From: Chitinophagaceae bacterium
GTDB lineage: Bacteria > Bacteroidota > Bacteroidia > Chitinophagales > Chitinophagaceae
DNA length: 10,758 nt
Assembly: GCA_947378615.1 (NCBI GenBank)
Contig: CANCKV010000057.1
Location: 1 to 10,758, forward strand
Reading direction: 5' to 3'
Shown: one piece after another, positions 1 through 7,184 of the stretch
Numbering within the stretch: position 1 is the stretch's first letter
Layout: each line of letters opens with the position of its first letter
The notes under the pieces: model-generated
The model's database searches: none
The model's input: the letters and a program-made list of their open reading frames with translations, nothing else
Told to the model about the DNA's origin: nothing
Program-made: the position numbers and the translations under genes

Positions 1-1
1 C

Positions 2-556
2 CTTGCTTCTTTTGCAGTTTCTTCTGCTGCTAGTCAGGCAACTATCAGTTGGTCAACTGCCACAGAAGTCAATACAGATCATTTTGATGTAGAAAGAAGT
101 TTAGATGGTAAATCTTACACTGTGGTAGGTAAAGTAGCAGCAACTGGAAATTCTAAGAATTTAGTCCCTTATACATTTACAAATAATGTGGCTTCTTTGA
201 CAGGTACCGTATATTATCGCTTAAAGTCTGTTGACAAGAGTGGTCAATTCAATTACTCTAATACTCAAACAATCAATATTAAAACTTCTAAGAACTATAT
301 CACTAACTTATATCCAAATCCTCTACATGCAGGTCAGGATATTAAGTTTACTTATCAAAGTTCTAAGGCTGCTTCTGTTACATTCCAACTATATAATTCA
401 ACTGGAAAGAAAGTAACTAATAGCAACTTATTTGTAAGTGAAGGTTCTAATGCACTTGCTTTACCTGTAGGTCAACATTTGAATACAGGTGTTTATTACT
501 TGACAGTTTCAGTTGATAATGCAGTAGTTCAAAAATTACCATTGGTAGTTCAATAA
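2..556 (+). CDS. 3' end of a secreted or surface protein with a type IX secretion (Por) C-terminal sorting domain; 5' partial
   Basis: The reading frame is open from base 2 of the window, so the start lies outside it and only the last 184 residues are visible. Fragment residues 10-98 look like the Fn3-like module that often precedes the sorting signal in Bacteroidota: a W-S-T-A-T-E-V-N segment, then FDVERSLDGKSY, then YYRLKSVDKSGQFNYS. Residues from about 101 to the end form a T9SS sorting domain: NLYPNP at about 102-107, a beta-rich stretch containing QLYNSTGKKV, then GVYYLTVSV and a short hydrophobic C-terminus. In this family the domain directs a protein that has crossed the inner membrane through the outer-membrane T9SS channel, after which it is usually cleaved and the protein is anchored or released. 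The catalytic or adhesive part lies upstream and cannot be identified here. The gene ends in a strong hairpin 18 bp downstream and seems transcriptionally separate from the next gene. Confidence 0.9.
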   Translation, partial: LASFAVSSAASQATISWSTATEVNTDHFDVERSLDGKSYTVVGKVAATGNSKNLVPYTFTNNVASLTGTVYYRLKSVDKSGQFNYSNTQTINIKTSKNYITNLYPNPLHAGQDIKFTYQSSKAASVTFQLYNSTGKKVTNSNLFVSEGSNALALPVGQHLNTGVYYLTVSVDNAVVQKLPLVVQ

Positions 557-573
557 TATTTTTATTTTGATTC

Positions 574-611
574 AGATTTGACAACTTTTCTAAAGTTGTC
601 AAATCTTTATA
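574..611 (+). terminator. Hairpin terminator after the T9SS-sorted protein gene
   Basis: Bases 574-588 (AGATTTGACAACTTT) are the exact reverse complement of 592-606, giving a perfect 15-bp stem around the 3-nt loop TCT. The stem starts 17 bp after the stop codon. Only a weak T-rich tail (TTTAT) follows, so it is a good but not classical intrinsic terminator. An A/T-rich sequence flanks it on both sides, so it might also act in the other direction, but no - strand gene ends here. Confidence 0.7.
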
Positions 612-659
612 ACTTACAACGTATAACTTACAACGTATAACGTATAACGTACAACTTGC
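611..659 (+). repeat. Tandem heptanucleotide repeat, seven units
   Basis: Seven consecutive 7-bp units start at 611, 618, 625, 632, 639, 646 and 653. They read AACTTAC, AACGTAT, AACTTAC, AACGTAT, AACGTAT, AACGTAC and AACTTGC, so the consensus is AACKTAY. The first four form two exact 14-bp copies. The array begins right after the preceding hairpin and ends about 40 bp before the next gene. It has no long inverted partner, unlike the heptamer arrays at 7112 and 9345. Seen from the other strand every unit starts with G and reads GTTATAC-like, which resembles the other arrays. Confidence 0.85.
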
Positions 660-700
660 AAAATGATTGTTTTTAATGCCAACAAATAAATAGTTAGAAA

Positions 701-1087
701 ATGATAAAATTGAAAAAAGGGATTGTCCTCGGTGCGGCATTTCTTCTTACAGTAGGGTCAATAACATCTTGCAAACATGATGCAGGTGTTTTGGATAAAT
801 GTCTTGGAAAGAATATTACTTTGGACACCACTTATGTTCAAAATAATATGACTATAATTGACAACACTACTACCCCTCCTACTGCGGGAGAGTTAATTCT
901 TGATACTACAAATGTTTATGTGAAATCCGATAAACGTACCCCTCCTTATTCAATAAGTCTTAATGGTGGTCAAACTTGGATAAAAAAATATCCTATTGAT
1001 TCAATTGGGCTTACGAAATCATATAAAGTAGTGATAAAAGATGGAGATGGTTGTCTCTCCCCTGTTTATACTATTTCTTTACAATAA
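701..1087 (+). CDS. Small lipoprotein with one SprB-like repeat domain
   Basis: The product has 128 residues. The N-terminus (MIKLKKGIVLGAAFLLTVGS) is a lipoprotein signal peptide ending in the lipobox I-T-S-C, with the acylated Cys at residue 24 followed by K-H-D. A charged residue after the Cys fits surface-exposed lipoproteins of Bacteroidota, though this is only suggestive. The C-terminal half (about 85-127) contains PYSISLNGGQTW, then a spacer, then YKVVIKDGDGC. This matches the pattern of SprB-like repeats found in gliding and adhesion proteins and in many short Bacteroidota lipoproteins. Cys34 and Cys118 could pair. The start at 701 is the first codon that gives a proper signal peptide; no Shine-Dalgarno sequence is visible, as is normal in this phylum. 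The gene is first in a close + strand run, with 57 bp to the cytochrome gene. Its function is not known; a structural or scaffold role for its neighbours is a guess. Confidence 0.75.
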   Translation: MIKLKKGIVLGAAFLLTVGSITSCKHDAGVLDKCLGKNITLDTTYVQNNMTIIDNTTTPPTAGELILDTTNVYVKSDKRTPPYSISLNGGQTWIKKYPIDSIGLTKSYKVVIKDGDGCLSPVYTISLQ

Positions 1088-1144
1088 TTAAGGGCATACT
1101 CTAAAGAAGAGTATTAATATTTATGTTTCAAAACTTAAAATAGA

Positions 1145-1543
1145 ATGAAAATGAAGAAAACGGTATTGTCAATATTACTTTGCATTTCTCTTGTAGCTTG
1201 CTATTATGACAAAGCGGATGTAATAAATCCAAATGCTGCTTATGTAGGTTGTGATACTACTAGCGTTAATTATAATAGTGTAGTCGCACCAATTTTATCT
1301 AATAACGGTTGTTTGTCCTGTCACAGTGGTTCTGCGAGTTCAGGGGGAAAAATCCCTTTAGATACTTATACATCTGCAAAGTCGTCTGCTGTTAAAGGAG
1401 AACTTTTACCTTCCGTTAGACAAGATGCTACATGTGCAGCTTGTGGATCTAATTATGCACCAATGCCTGCCGGTGGTTCCAAAATAAGTGATTGTAACAT
1501 AAATAAAATAGCAGCTTGGATTAATCAAGGATGTAAAAATTAA
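1145..1543 (+). CDS. Monoheme c-type cytochrome lipoprotein
   Basis: The product has 132 residues. A signal peptide ends in L-V-A-C, placing the lipid-modified Cys at residue 19. The single heme c attachment motif C-L-S-C-H is at 56-60, in the context SVVAPILSNNGCLSCHS. The likely distal Met ligand is in APMPAGGS (Met107), followed by SDCNINKIAAWINQGCKN, the helix that ends this family of small Bacteroidota cytochrome c-like domains. The protein should be anchored in the periplasm or outer membrane and carry electrons, but its partners cannot be read from sequence. An extra pair, C97-A-A-C100 followed by Gly, resembles a heme motif lacking the His and is unusual. A second ATG at 1151 would give almost the same signal peptide; 1145 is kept as the longer form. 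The gene lies 22 bp before the YceI gene, so co-transcription is very likely. Confidence 0.85.
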   Translation: MKMKKTVLSILLCISLVACYYDKADVINPNAAYVGCDTTSVNYNSVVAPILSNNGCLSCHSGSASSGGKIPLDTYTSAKSSAVKGELLPSVRQDATCAACGSNYAPMPAGGSKISDCNINKIAAWINQGCKN

Positions 1544-1565
1544 ATTAAAGTAATAAAGCAAACTC

Positions 1566-2111
1566 ATGAAAAAAACAATTTTAGCGTTAAGTATTTCTGC
1601 CTTGTTCGCTACAAGTGCAATGTCACAACAAAAAGTGTATTCTACCAAAACAGGTCAGATTAGTTTCGATGCTACAGGTACTTGTGCCGAAGCAATTAAG
1701 GCAGTCAATAATCAGGTGGATAGTAAATTAGTCGATAAGACTGGTCAAATGGTCGTTAGTGTATTGATTAAAAGTTTCAAATTTGCCAACGCTTTGATGG
1801 AAGATCATTTTAATGAGAATTATATGGAAAGCACCAAGTTTCCCAAAGCAGATTTCAAAGGATTCATTACAAATGTATCAACTGTAAATTTTGCTAAGGA
1901 TGGTTCTTATCCTGTAACAGCAAAGGGTAAATTAACTATTGATGGTAGAGAAAAAGAGATGACTTTTACTGGTACAGCCATTATTGAAAAGGGTAAGTTG
2001 ACAATCAAGTCTAACTTTAATGTTCCTTTGAATGACTTCATTCGTGGTAGTTATATTGGTACTCAGATTTCAGCAGAGGCTAAGGCTACTCTGAATTGTA
2101 AGTACGAATAA
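1566..2111 (+). CDS. YceI-family periplasmic lipid- or isoprenoid-binding protein
   Basis: The product has 181 residues with a cleavable signal peptide (likely cut after A-M-S, residue 20, leaving QQKVYSTKTG). The mature part matches the YceI fold: an early beta segment TKTGQISFDATG, the characteristic MEDHFNENYMESTKFPKADF around residues 78-97, then VTAKGKLTIDGREKEMTF and a late strand ending NVPLNDFIRGSYIG. YceI proteins are lipocalin-like barrels, and characterised members bind polyisoprenoids such as quinones; the ligand here is not known. Cys40 and Cys178 lie near the two ends of the mature protein and may form a disulfide. The gene is 22 bp after the cytochrome gene and 48 bp before the beta-barrel gene. 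That order suggests a shared envelope function, possibly involving quinone-like molecules, but this is inference. Confidence 0.88.
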   Translation: MKKTILALSISALFATSAMSQQKVYSTKTGQISFDATGTCAEAIKAVNNQVDSKLVDKTGQMVVSVLIKSFKFANALMEDHFNENYMESTKFPKADFKGFITNVSTVNFAKDGSYPVTAKGKLTIDGREKEMTFTGTAIIEKGKLTIKSNFNVPLNDFIRGSYIGTQISAEAKATLNCKYE

Positions 2112-2159
2112 CCCCATGCGAATTAATTAATCAGTTTTCATAAATTTAATTTTAATAAA

Positions 2160-3065
2160 ATGGTATTCAAGCAAAAGCTTTTTACACTTCTTGTTCTTGT
2201 AGTTGCCTCTGCAAAAATTGCAACAGCACAAGATGTTGACTTATTCAAAAGTCAGGATGAACAAGATAAAAAAGATAAACTTAATTCGACAGATTATATT
2301 ACGGCTACATTTAAGACGACTAGAATGGTGAATGGTCAGTCCATCGAAAATGTAGGAGAGGGTATTATGGATGTGAAGGTCTCTCATAGATTTGGTACAA
2401 TTAGTCAGGGAGCTTATGGTTTGTGGGGGCTTGATGCCGCTACAATGCGTATAGGTCTCGATTATGGTATTACAAATAGATTGATGGTTGGAGTAGGTAG
2501 GACAAACGGAGGATTGTTTGATGGTTTCGCTAAGTACAGATTACTTCGTCAGTCCACGGGAAAGGTCAATATGCCTGTATCTGTAAGTCTTGCAGGAGGT
2601 ACAATTTGGAGAACCCAAAAAGATCCTTCCTTGAATCATTACTCAGATAGATTCAATTATTCAGGTCAGATTTTGATTGCACGTAAATTCAATGATTTTT
2701 TATCATTACAAGTGGTTCCAACGATTATACATTACAATTCTGTTGCTAATTCAACTTTATCTAACGATTATTATTCTGTTGGAATTGGTGGTAGGTTGCG
2801 TTTGACTAAACGTGTAAATCTTACTGCTGAGTACTATCCTCAATTTACTAAAAGAGAAGGGACGACAAATTCCTTTTCAGTTGGCTTTGATATAGAAACA
2901 GGTGGACATGTTTTCCAATTTCATTTCACCAACTCTACAGGTATGGATGATAGAAGTTTCATAGAAGAAACAACAGATAAATGGAATTCAGCTAAGGGGG
3001 TACACTTTGGATTTAACATTGCGAGGGTATTCAAAATAGTTGAGCCAAAAGCTGTGAAGATGTAA
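2160..3065 (+). CDS. DUF5777-type outer-membrane beta-barrel protein
   Basis: The product has 301 residues. The signal peptide (1-23) ends A-T-A before QDVDLF. A short charged linker rich in D and K (about 30-41) precedes the domain. The core has the family pattern TFKTTRMVNGQSIENVGEG, then VSHRFGTISQGAYGLWGLD, then MRIGLDYGITNRLMVGVGR and DGFAKYRLLRQSTG. Alternating hydrophobic and polar strands continue to the end, as in outer-membrane barrels. No enzyme motif is seen, and the family has no known biochemical function that I can cite; a pore, a scaffold or a partner for the upstream heme and YceI proteins are options. This is the last gene of the probable operon 701-3065, and a clear terminator starts 42 bp after its stop. 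Confidence 0.85.
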   Translation: MVFKQKLFTLLVLVVASAKIATAQDVDLFKSQDEQDKKDKLNSTDYITATFKTTRMVNGQSIENVGEGIMDVKVSHRFGTISQGAYGLWGLDAATMRIGLDYGITNRLMVGVGRTNGGLFDGFAKYRLLRQSTGKVNMPVSVSLAGGTIWRTQKDPSLNHYSDRFNYSGQILIARKFNDFLSLQVVPTIIHYNSVANSTLSNDYYSVGIGGRLRLTKRVNLTAEYYPQFTKREGTTNSFSVGFDIETGGHVFQFHFTNSTGMDDRSFIEETTDKWNSAKGVHFGFNIARVFKIVEPKAVKM

Positions 3066-3107
3066 TCAATTAAGGATATTTTTCATTTTAACAGGGTCTA
3101 TTTTTTT

Positions 3108-3150
3108 CGGTTGGTTTCTTTTTATAAGGAAATCAACCGTTTTTATTTTT
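3108..3150 (+). terminator. Intrinsic terminator of the 701-3065 operon
   Basis: Bases 3108-3119 (CGGTTGGTTTCT) pair with 3128-3139 (GGAAATCAACCG), a 12-bp stem with two G-U pairs and an 8-nt A/T loop. It is followed directly by TTTTTATTTTT. The T tract lies only on the 3' side in the + direction, so it should stop transcripts leaving the beta-barrel gene rather than those of dnaE coming from the right. Confidence 0.85.
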
Positions 3151-3191
3151 CAGAGGCTCTACTATATGAACTAAGTGCTTTATAAAAAACA

Positions 3192-3429
3192 CTTAGGAAT
3201 GCTGAATAAATAAATTGAGCAATTATAAAATCGTTTCTTTAAGTAGCCCCCAATTCTACATAGTAGAATTTCTATGTGAACTTCTCTTTAATAAAACATA
3301 GAAAAAATCTATGTGCTTTCTATGTGAACCTATCTGCCTATGTGTTGAGCTTTTTTTTATAAAATTCGCGTTATTTTCTATAGTATTAAATCTGAAAATT
3401 GCTCAATTTATTTATTTTACCTTCCTAAG
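3192..3429. repeat. 238-bp MITE-like element with 33-bp imperfect terminal inverted repeats
   Basis: The left end 3192-3224 and the right end 3397-3429 are inverted copies. The outer 8 bp (CTTAGGAA at 3192-3199 against TTCCTAAG at 3422-3429) and the inner 20 bp (3205-3224 against 3397-3416) are perfect; only five bases between them are mostly unmatched. The interior holds a tight hairpin (AATTCTAC at 3252-3259 against GTAGAATT at 3263-3270) and several CTATGTG words. There is no transposase gene, and I see no clear target duplication at the edges. A separate 7-bp hairpin (CTAAGTG 3171-3177 with CACTTAG 3190-3196) overlaps the left end. The right end covers the stop codon of dnaE at 3425-3427. 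Together with the terminator this accounts for most of the gene-free stretch 3066-3424. A non-mobile structured spacer is the alternative. Confidence 0.55.
3317..3358 (-). repeat. Dispersed CTATGTG-type intergenic repeat, copy 1
   Basis: The sequence has three spaced words (TTTCTATGTG at 3317-3326, CTATCTG, CCTATGTGTTGAGC), then a run of eight T. The same arrangement recurs at 7524-7564 with a 2-bp gap and a few substitutions. Read on the - strand it begins with an A run and AGCTCAACACATAG. It lies inside the 238-bp element and just downstream of dnaE. No coding or terminator structure is visible in it. The word CTATGTG also occurs at 3272-3278 and 3309-3315. Confidence 0.5.
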
Positions 3430-6400
3430 AAAGAGTTACAGTCAAATCAATATCCAAATTCTCCATCAAAAAATCTCCCATTTCATCATTCATTGTAAAC
3501 CCTTTTTCGCTAGTATAAAGTGTAATTTTCATATTTTCTTCAGGTTCATATAGATGAAACTTCAAGGAAGTTTTACCTGGGTTCTGTTTCATATTTTGCG
3601 TAACAAAATTAACAAAATCAGTAGAGACAGTCGTTGTAGTTAAACTGATTTCAATTCCTTTAGTCATCGTAGGTTTTACTGTTTCCAATAAATTAATTGA
3701 GCCCACTTTAAAATCATAAGCGCCACCATCTTTCCAAGAAGCCTTAAAAGTACCTGTAACAATCAAGCTTTTTCCGATTTCCAAATAATTTTTGAACCTT
3801 AGATAGTCTTCTCCAAAGAGTGCAATTTCTGTTTTACCAAAATAATCTTCAATAGAAAGGATACCGAAATCTTTATTCGTTTTTGTTTTTCTATGCTGCG
3901 CCTGTGTAACCAAACCTGCAATTTTAAAATTCTTTCCACCATTTGATTGAGATAGGGTTACACTTTCCTTAATTTCATTAAAGTCATTGAGTGGCATGAT
4001 TCCATAATATTTCAACTCAAAACGATAATGATCAAGCGGATGTCCACTCATAAACATGCCTGTAACTTCTTTCTCATGATCAAGTTTTTCTGTCAGCGTC
4101 CAAGGTTCACAAGGCGCAATTTTGGGTTTAGGAACTTCCATCGCAGCGGGAAGTTCTCCAAAAAGACTATTTGTTGTTCCTGCGGCAAGCGTTAATTGTG
4201 TTTGACCGTGTGCAATAATTTTTTCCAATCCACATACCCTCTCCCCTTCTAACGTATAAAAGTATTGAGCCCTATGAAATTCAGGAAAACAATCAAACGC
4301 ACCACTATATGCAAAGGTTTCTAATGACTTCTTGTTCACATTCCTTGTAACAATTCGTTCACTAAAATCGAATATATCTTTATATAATCCGTTCTTTTTT
4401 CTTTCCGCAATAAGGTTTTCTATTGCATTCTCCCCTGCACCCTTCAAGCCGCCTAATCCAAATCTAATCTCTCCCCTACTATTCACCGCAAATCCTTTGA
4501 GTGATTCATTAACATCAGGCCCCAAAACTTTGATTCCCATTCTTTTACATTCTTCCATAAAGAAGGTAATTTTATCAATACTTCCCGCATGATTCAATAC
4601 AGCAGCCATATATTCGCTTGGATAATGAGCCTTTAGATAACCTGTTTGATAGGCAACAAAGGCATAGCATGTACTGTGAGATTTATTAAAAGCATATTGT
4701 GCAAATGCCTCCCAATCAGTCCAAATCTTCTCCAATTTATCAGCAGGATGCCCCTTTGCAGATGCTCCATCTATAAATTGCTTTTTCATTTTATCTAGTA
4801 CTGAAATCTGCTTTTTACCCATTGCCTTTCTCAAAACATCCGCATCCCCCTTTGAGAATCCTGCCAACTTTTGCGAAAGCAACATTACCTGTTCTTGATA
4901 CACAGTAATTCCATAAGTCTCCTGCAGGTATTCTTCCGTGTCCTGAATGTCATAAGTAATTTCTTCTTTACCATGCTTTCGCAAGATGAATTTTGGAATA
5001 TAAGCAATAGGGCCGGGTCTATATAGGGCATTCATCGCAATCAAATCGGCAAATTTATCGGGTTTTAATTCTCTCAAATACTTTTGCATACCTGCACTTT
5101 CAAACTGGAATGTAGCATTCGTTTCACCTCGTTGATAGAGTTGGAAGGTCTTTTCATCATCTAGTGGAATATCATCTATTACGATGTCCACCCCGTGATT
5201 CTGCCTGATTAGTTCTAGGGCAGTTTTGAGGATAGAAAGCGTTTTTAAACCCAAAAAGTCCATTTTAATGACCCCTGCCTCTTCAATAGTATTACCTTCA
5301 AACTGCGTCATCCATAATTCCGACTCTTTAGAGGTGGCAACCGGAATTAAATCTGTCAAATCTTGTGGAGCAATGATGATTCCTGCAGCATGAATCCCAG
5401 TATTCCGCACACTTCCTTCTAATCTTTCGGCCTCTTTCAATACCTGCGCACGTATATCATCTCCATTATATATTTCCCTTAGTAAACGAATATTATCTAA
5501 GTCTTCGGGTGGCAATCCATCCTTTTCTTCTAGACTCTTCTCCCCATCTTTTTTGGTAAGAGGTGCAGTCAAAACTCTTTTTAATTCTGTTCCAGGTTTA
5601 TCAGGCACCATCTTCGTCAAGGCACGACTTTCCGACAAGGGTAAATCCAATACCCTAGCTACATCGGCAATACTGCTTTTTGCCGCCATCGTACCATAAG
5701 TAATTATTTGAGCTACTTGCGATTTCCCATATTTTTCCACCACATAATCAATGACTCGCTGACGACCATCATCATCAAAGTCAGTATCAATATCCGGCAT
5801 TGACTTACGATCAGGATTCAGGAAACGCTCAAATAGTAGGTTATATTTTATGGGGTCAATATTCGTAATTCCAATACAATAGGCCACCACACTTCCTGCA
5901 GCAGACCCTCTTCCTGGGCCAATAAATACGCCCATTTTTCTTCCTGCCTTAATGAAATCACTAACAATCAGAAAGTAACCTGCAAATCCCATGAATTTAA
6001 TAGTCCCCAATTCAAAATCAATACGTTCCTGTGCTTCTGAACTTATTTCATGGTATCTTTCCTTTGCACCTTCATACGTCAAGTGCTTTAGATATTCCCA
6101 CTGATTTAAAGTATCGGACTCATGCACTTTGAATGATTCAGGTATTGGGAAGTTAGGTAAGGCAATATCTTTTTTTAGATTTAATACTTCTATTTTATCT
6201 ACAATCTGATTGGTGTTGTCGATACTTTCAGGAATATCATGAAAGAGCTTTTTCATCTCGTCGGGCGATTTGAAATAGAATTGGTCATTAGGAAATTTGA
6301 ATCGACGATTCTTAATCATGATATCATCATTAGAAAAGTCATCAAACCCAGGTGTAGATTGCTTTTCCCCTGTATTGATACACAAAAGAATATCATGTGC

Positions 6401-7099
6401 ATTATAATCGTCCTGATTGGTATAATGGCTATCGTTTGTGGCAATAACAGACACATTGTGTTTCTTCGCAAACTTTAAAAGTGTTTCATTAATCTTTTCT
6501 TGCTCATCAATCTGATGGCGTTGAATCTCAATATAATAGTCTTCACCAAATATATCTAACCACCATTTAAACTCCTTTTCTGCTTCTTCTTCAGTACCAT
6601 TCAATATTGCTTGTGGCACATGAGCACCAATGCAACAGGTAGTTGCAATTAATCCTTCGTTATATTTCAGAATCAATTCCTTGTCTATTCGAGGATATTT
6701 ACTATACATTCCCTCAATAAACCCTAAGGAAGTCAATTTTAATAAATTCTGATACCCTATTTTATTCTTAGCCAATAGAACCTGATGAAATCTTTTATCC
6801 TTTTGTTCTTTGGTGAAAATTTTGGTATGTCTATTTGCCACTACATAAAACTCACATCCTACGATTGGTTTTATTTTAGGGGCGAGAATATCCTTCCCAT
6901 TCTCATCCTTGCCAATTACTTTTGTGTCTTTCCATGCTTGTGCTACAAACTCGAATGCGCCAAACATATTACCATGATCGGTTATTGCGATTGCAGGCAT
7001 ATCATATTTAGCAGCCTTAGAATAAAGGCTTTTTATACTTGCAGCACCATCTAATAGAGAGTATTGCGTGTGAACATGTAAATGAGAAAATTGACACAT
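3425..7099 (-). CDS. dnaE: DNA polymerase III alpha subunit, DnaE type
   Basis: This is the replicative polymerase catalytic subunit, which extends DNA at the fork with the sliding clamp. It has 1224 residues, a normal full length. The PHP domain opens the protein, with H-L-H-V-H at 6-10, ITDHGN at 39-44, then GCEFYV and NDSHY; the metal-ligand positions look intact, unlike E. coli DnaE where several are lost. The palm carries GPGRGSAAGS, then PDIDTDF with the catalytic Asp436 and Asp438, and the third Asp614 in KMDFLGL. Polymerase landmarks continue with YQEQVMLLSQ, RKAMGKK and FNKSHSTCYA. A probable clamp-binding peptide, NSLFG, is at 977-981. An OB-fold domain begins near 1055 (FKIAGLVTQAQ) and runs to about 1130. 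The start at 7099 gives the classic N-terminus MCQFSHLHVHTQYSLLDG. The gene stands alone, divergent from the ABC-F gene, with a long hairpin 12 bp before its start. Its stop codon lies within the end of an inverted repeat. No frameshift is seen. Confidence 0.98.
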   Translation of the reverse strand: MCQFSHLHVHTQYSLLDGAASIKSLYSKAAKYDMPAIAITDHGNMFGAFEFVAQAWKDTKVIGKDENGKDILAPKIKPIVGCEFYVVANRHTKIFTKEQKDKRFHQVLLAKNKIGYQNLLKLTSLGFIEGMYSKYPRIDKELILKYNEGLIATTCCIGAHVPQAILNGTEEEAEKEFKWWLDIFGEDYYIEIQRHQIDEQEKINETLLKFAKKHNVSVIATNDSHYTNQDDYNAHDILLCINTGEKQSTPGFDDFSNDDIMIKNRRFKFPNDQFYFKSPDEMKKLFHDIPESIDNTNQIVDKIEVLNLKKDIALPNFPIPESFKVHESDTLNQWEYLKHLTYEGAKERYHEISSEAQERIDFELGTIKFMGFAGYFLIVSDFIKAGRKMGVFIGPGRGSAAGSVVAYCIGITNIDPIKYNLLFERFLNPDRKSMPDIDTDFDDDGRQRVIDYVVEKYGKSQVAQIITYGTMAAKSSIADVARVLDLPLSESRALTKMVPDKPGTELKRVLTAPLTKKDGEKSLEEKDGLPPEDLDNIRLLREIYNGDDIRAQVLKEAERLEGSVRNTGIHAAGIIIAPQDLTDLIPVATSKESELWMTQFEGNTIEEAGVIKMDFLGLKTLSILKTALELIRQNHGVDIVIDDIPLDDEKTFQLYQRGETNATFQFESAGMQKYLRELKPDKFADLIAMNALYRPGPIAYIPKFILRKHGKEEITYDIQDTEEYLQETYGITVYQEQVMLLSQKLAGFSKGDADVLRKAMGKKQISVLDKMKKQFIDGASAKGHPADKLEKIWTDWEAFAQYAFNKSHSTCYAFVAYQTGYLKAHYPSEYMAAVLNHAGSIDKITFFMEECKRMGIKVLGPDVNESLKGFAVNSRGEIRFGLGGLKGAGENAIENLIAERKKNGLYKDIFDFSERIVTRNVNKKSLETFAYSGAFDCFPEFHRAQYFYTLEGERVCGLEKIIAHGQTQLTLAAGTTNSLFGELPAAMEVPKPKIAPCEPWTLTEKLDHEKEVTGMFMSGHPLDHYRFELKYYGIMPLNDFNEIKESVTLSQSNGGKNFKIAGLVTQAQHRKTKTNKDFGILSIEDYFGKTEIALFGEDYLRFKNYLEIGKSLIVTGTFKASWKDGGAYDFKVGSINLLETVKPTMTKGIEISLTTTTVSTDFVNFVTQNMKQNPGKTSLKFHLYEPEENMKITLYTSEKGFTMNDEMGDFLMENLDIDLTVTLS

Positions 7100-7111
7100 A
7101 ATTCTTTTAAT

Positions 7112-7184
7112 TATGAAATATGAGTTATGAGTTATGAGTTATGAGTTTTCATTAACACTCATAATTCATAACTCATATTTCATA
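7112..7184 (-). repeat. Long hairpin of ATGAGTT heptamers in the dnaE leader
   Basis: Bases 7112-7139 pair with 7157-7184 in a 28-bp stem with a single G-U position (7131 with 7165). The 17-nt loop runs 7140-7156. The left arm contains four tandem heptamers of the form TGAGTTA (7121-7148); the right arm contains a complementary set with one variant. Its dnaE-proximal edge is only 12 bp from the dnaE ATG, so a dnaE transcript starting upstream would carry the hairpin just before its initiation region. A regulatory effect is possible but unproven; it may simply be one more member of the heptamer repeat family of this genome. Confidence 0.8.

Noticed and set aside
447..740. 97-codon - strand open frame
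   Set aside because: It runs antisense through the T9SS sorting domain, the terminator hairpin and the heptamer array, and shows no protein features.
1096..1114. 7-bp hairpin (ATACTCT with AGAGTAT) between the lipoprotein and cytochrome genes as a terminator
   Set aside because: The stem is short and A/T-rich and has no T tract, so it is too weak to split the operon.
1122..1129. TATGTTTC before the cytochrome gene as a -7 promoter box
   Set aside because: It has one mismatch to TAnnTTTG and no -33 element at the right distance; co-transcription from upstream is simpler.
3311..3553. 80-codon + strand open frame at the dnaE 3' end
   Set aside because: It is a shadow of dnaE and of the inverted-repeat element, with a composition typical of AT-rich non-coding DNA.
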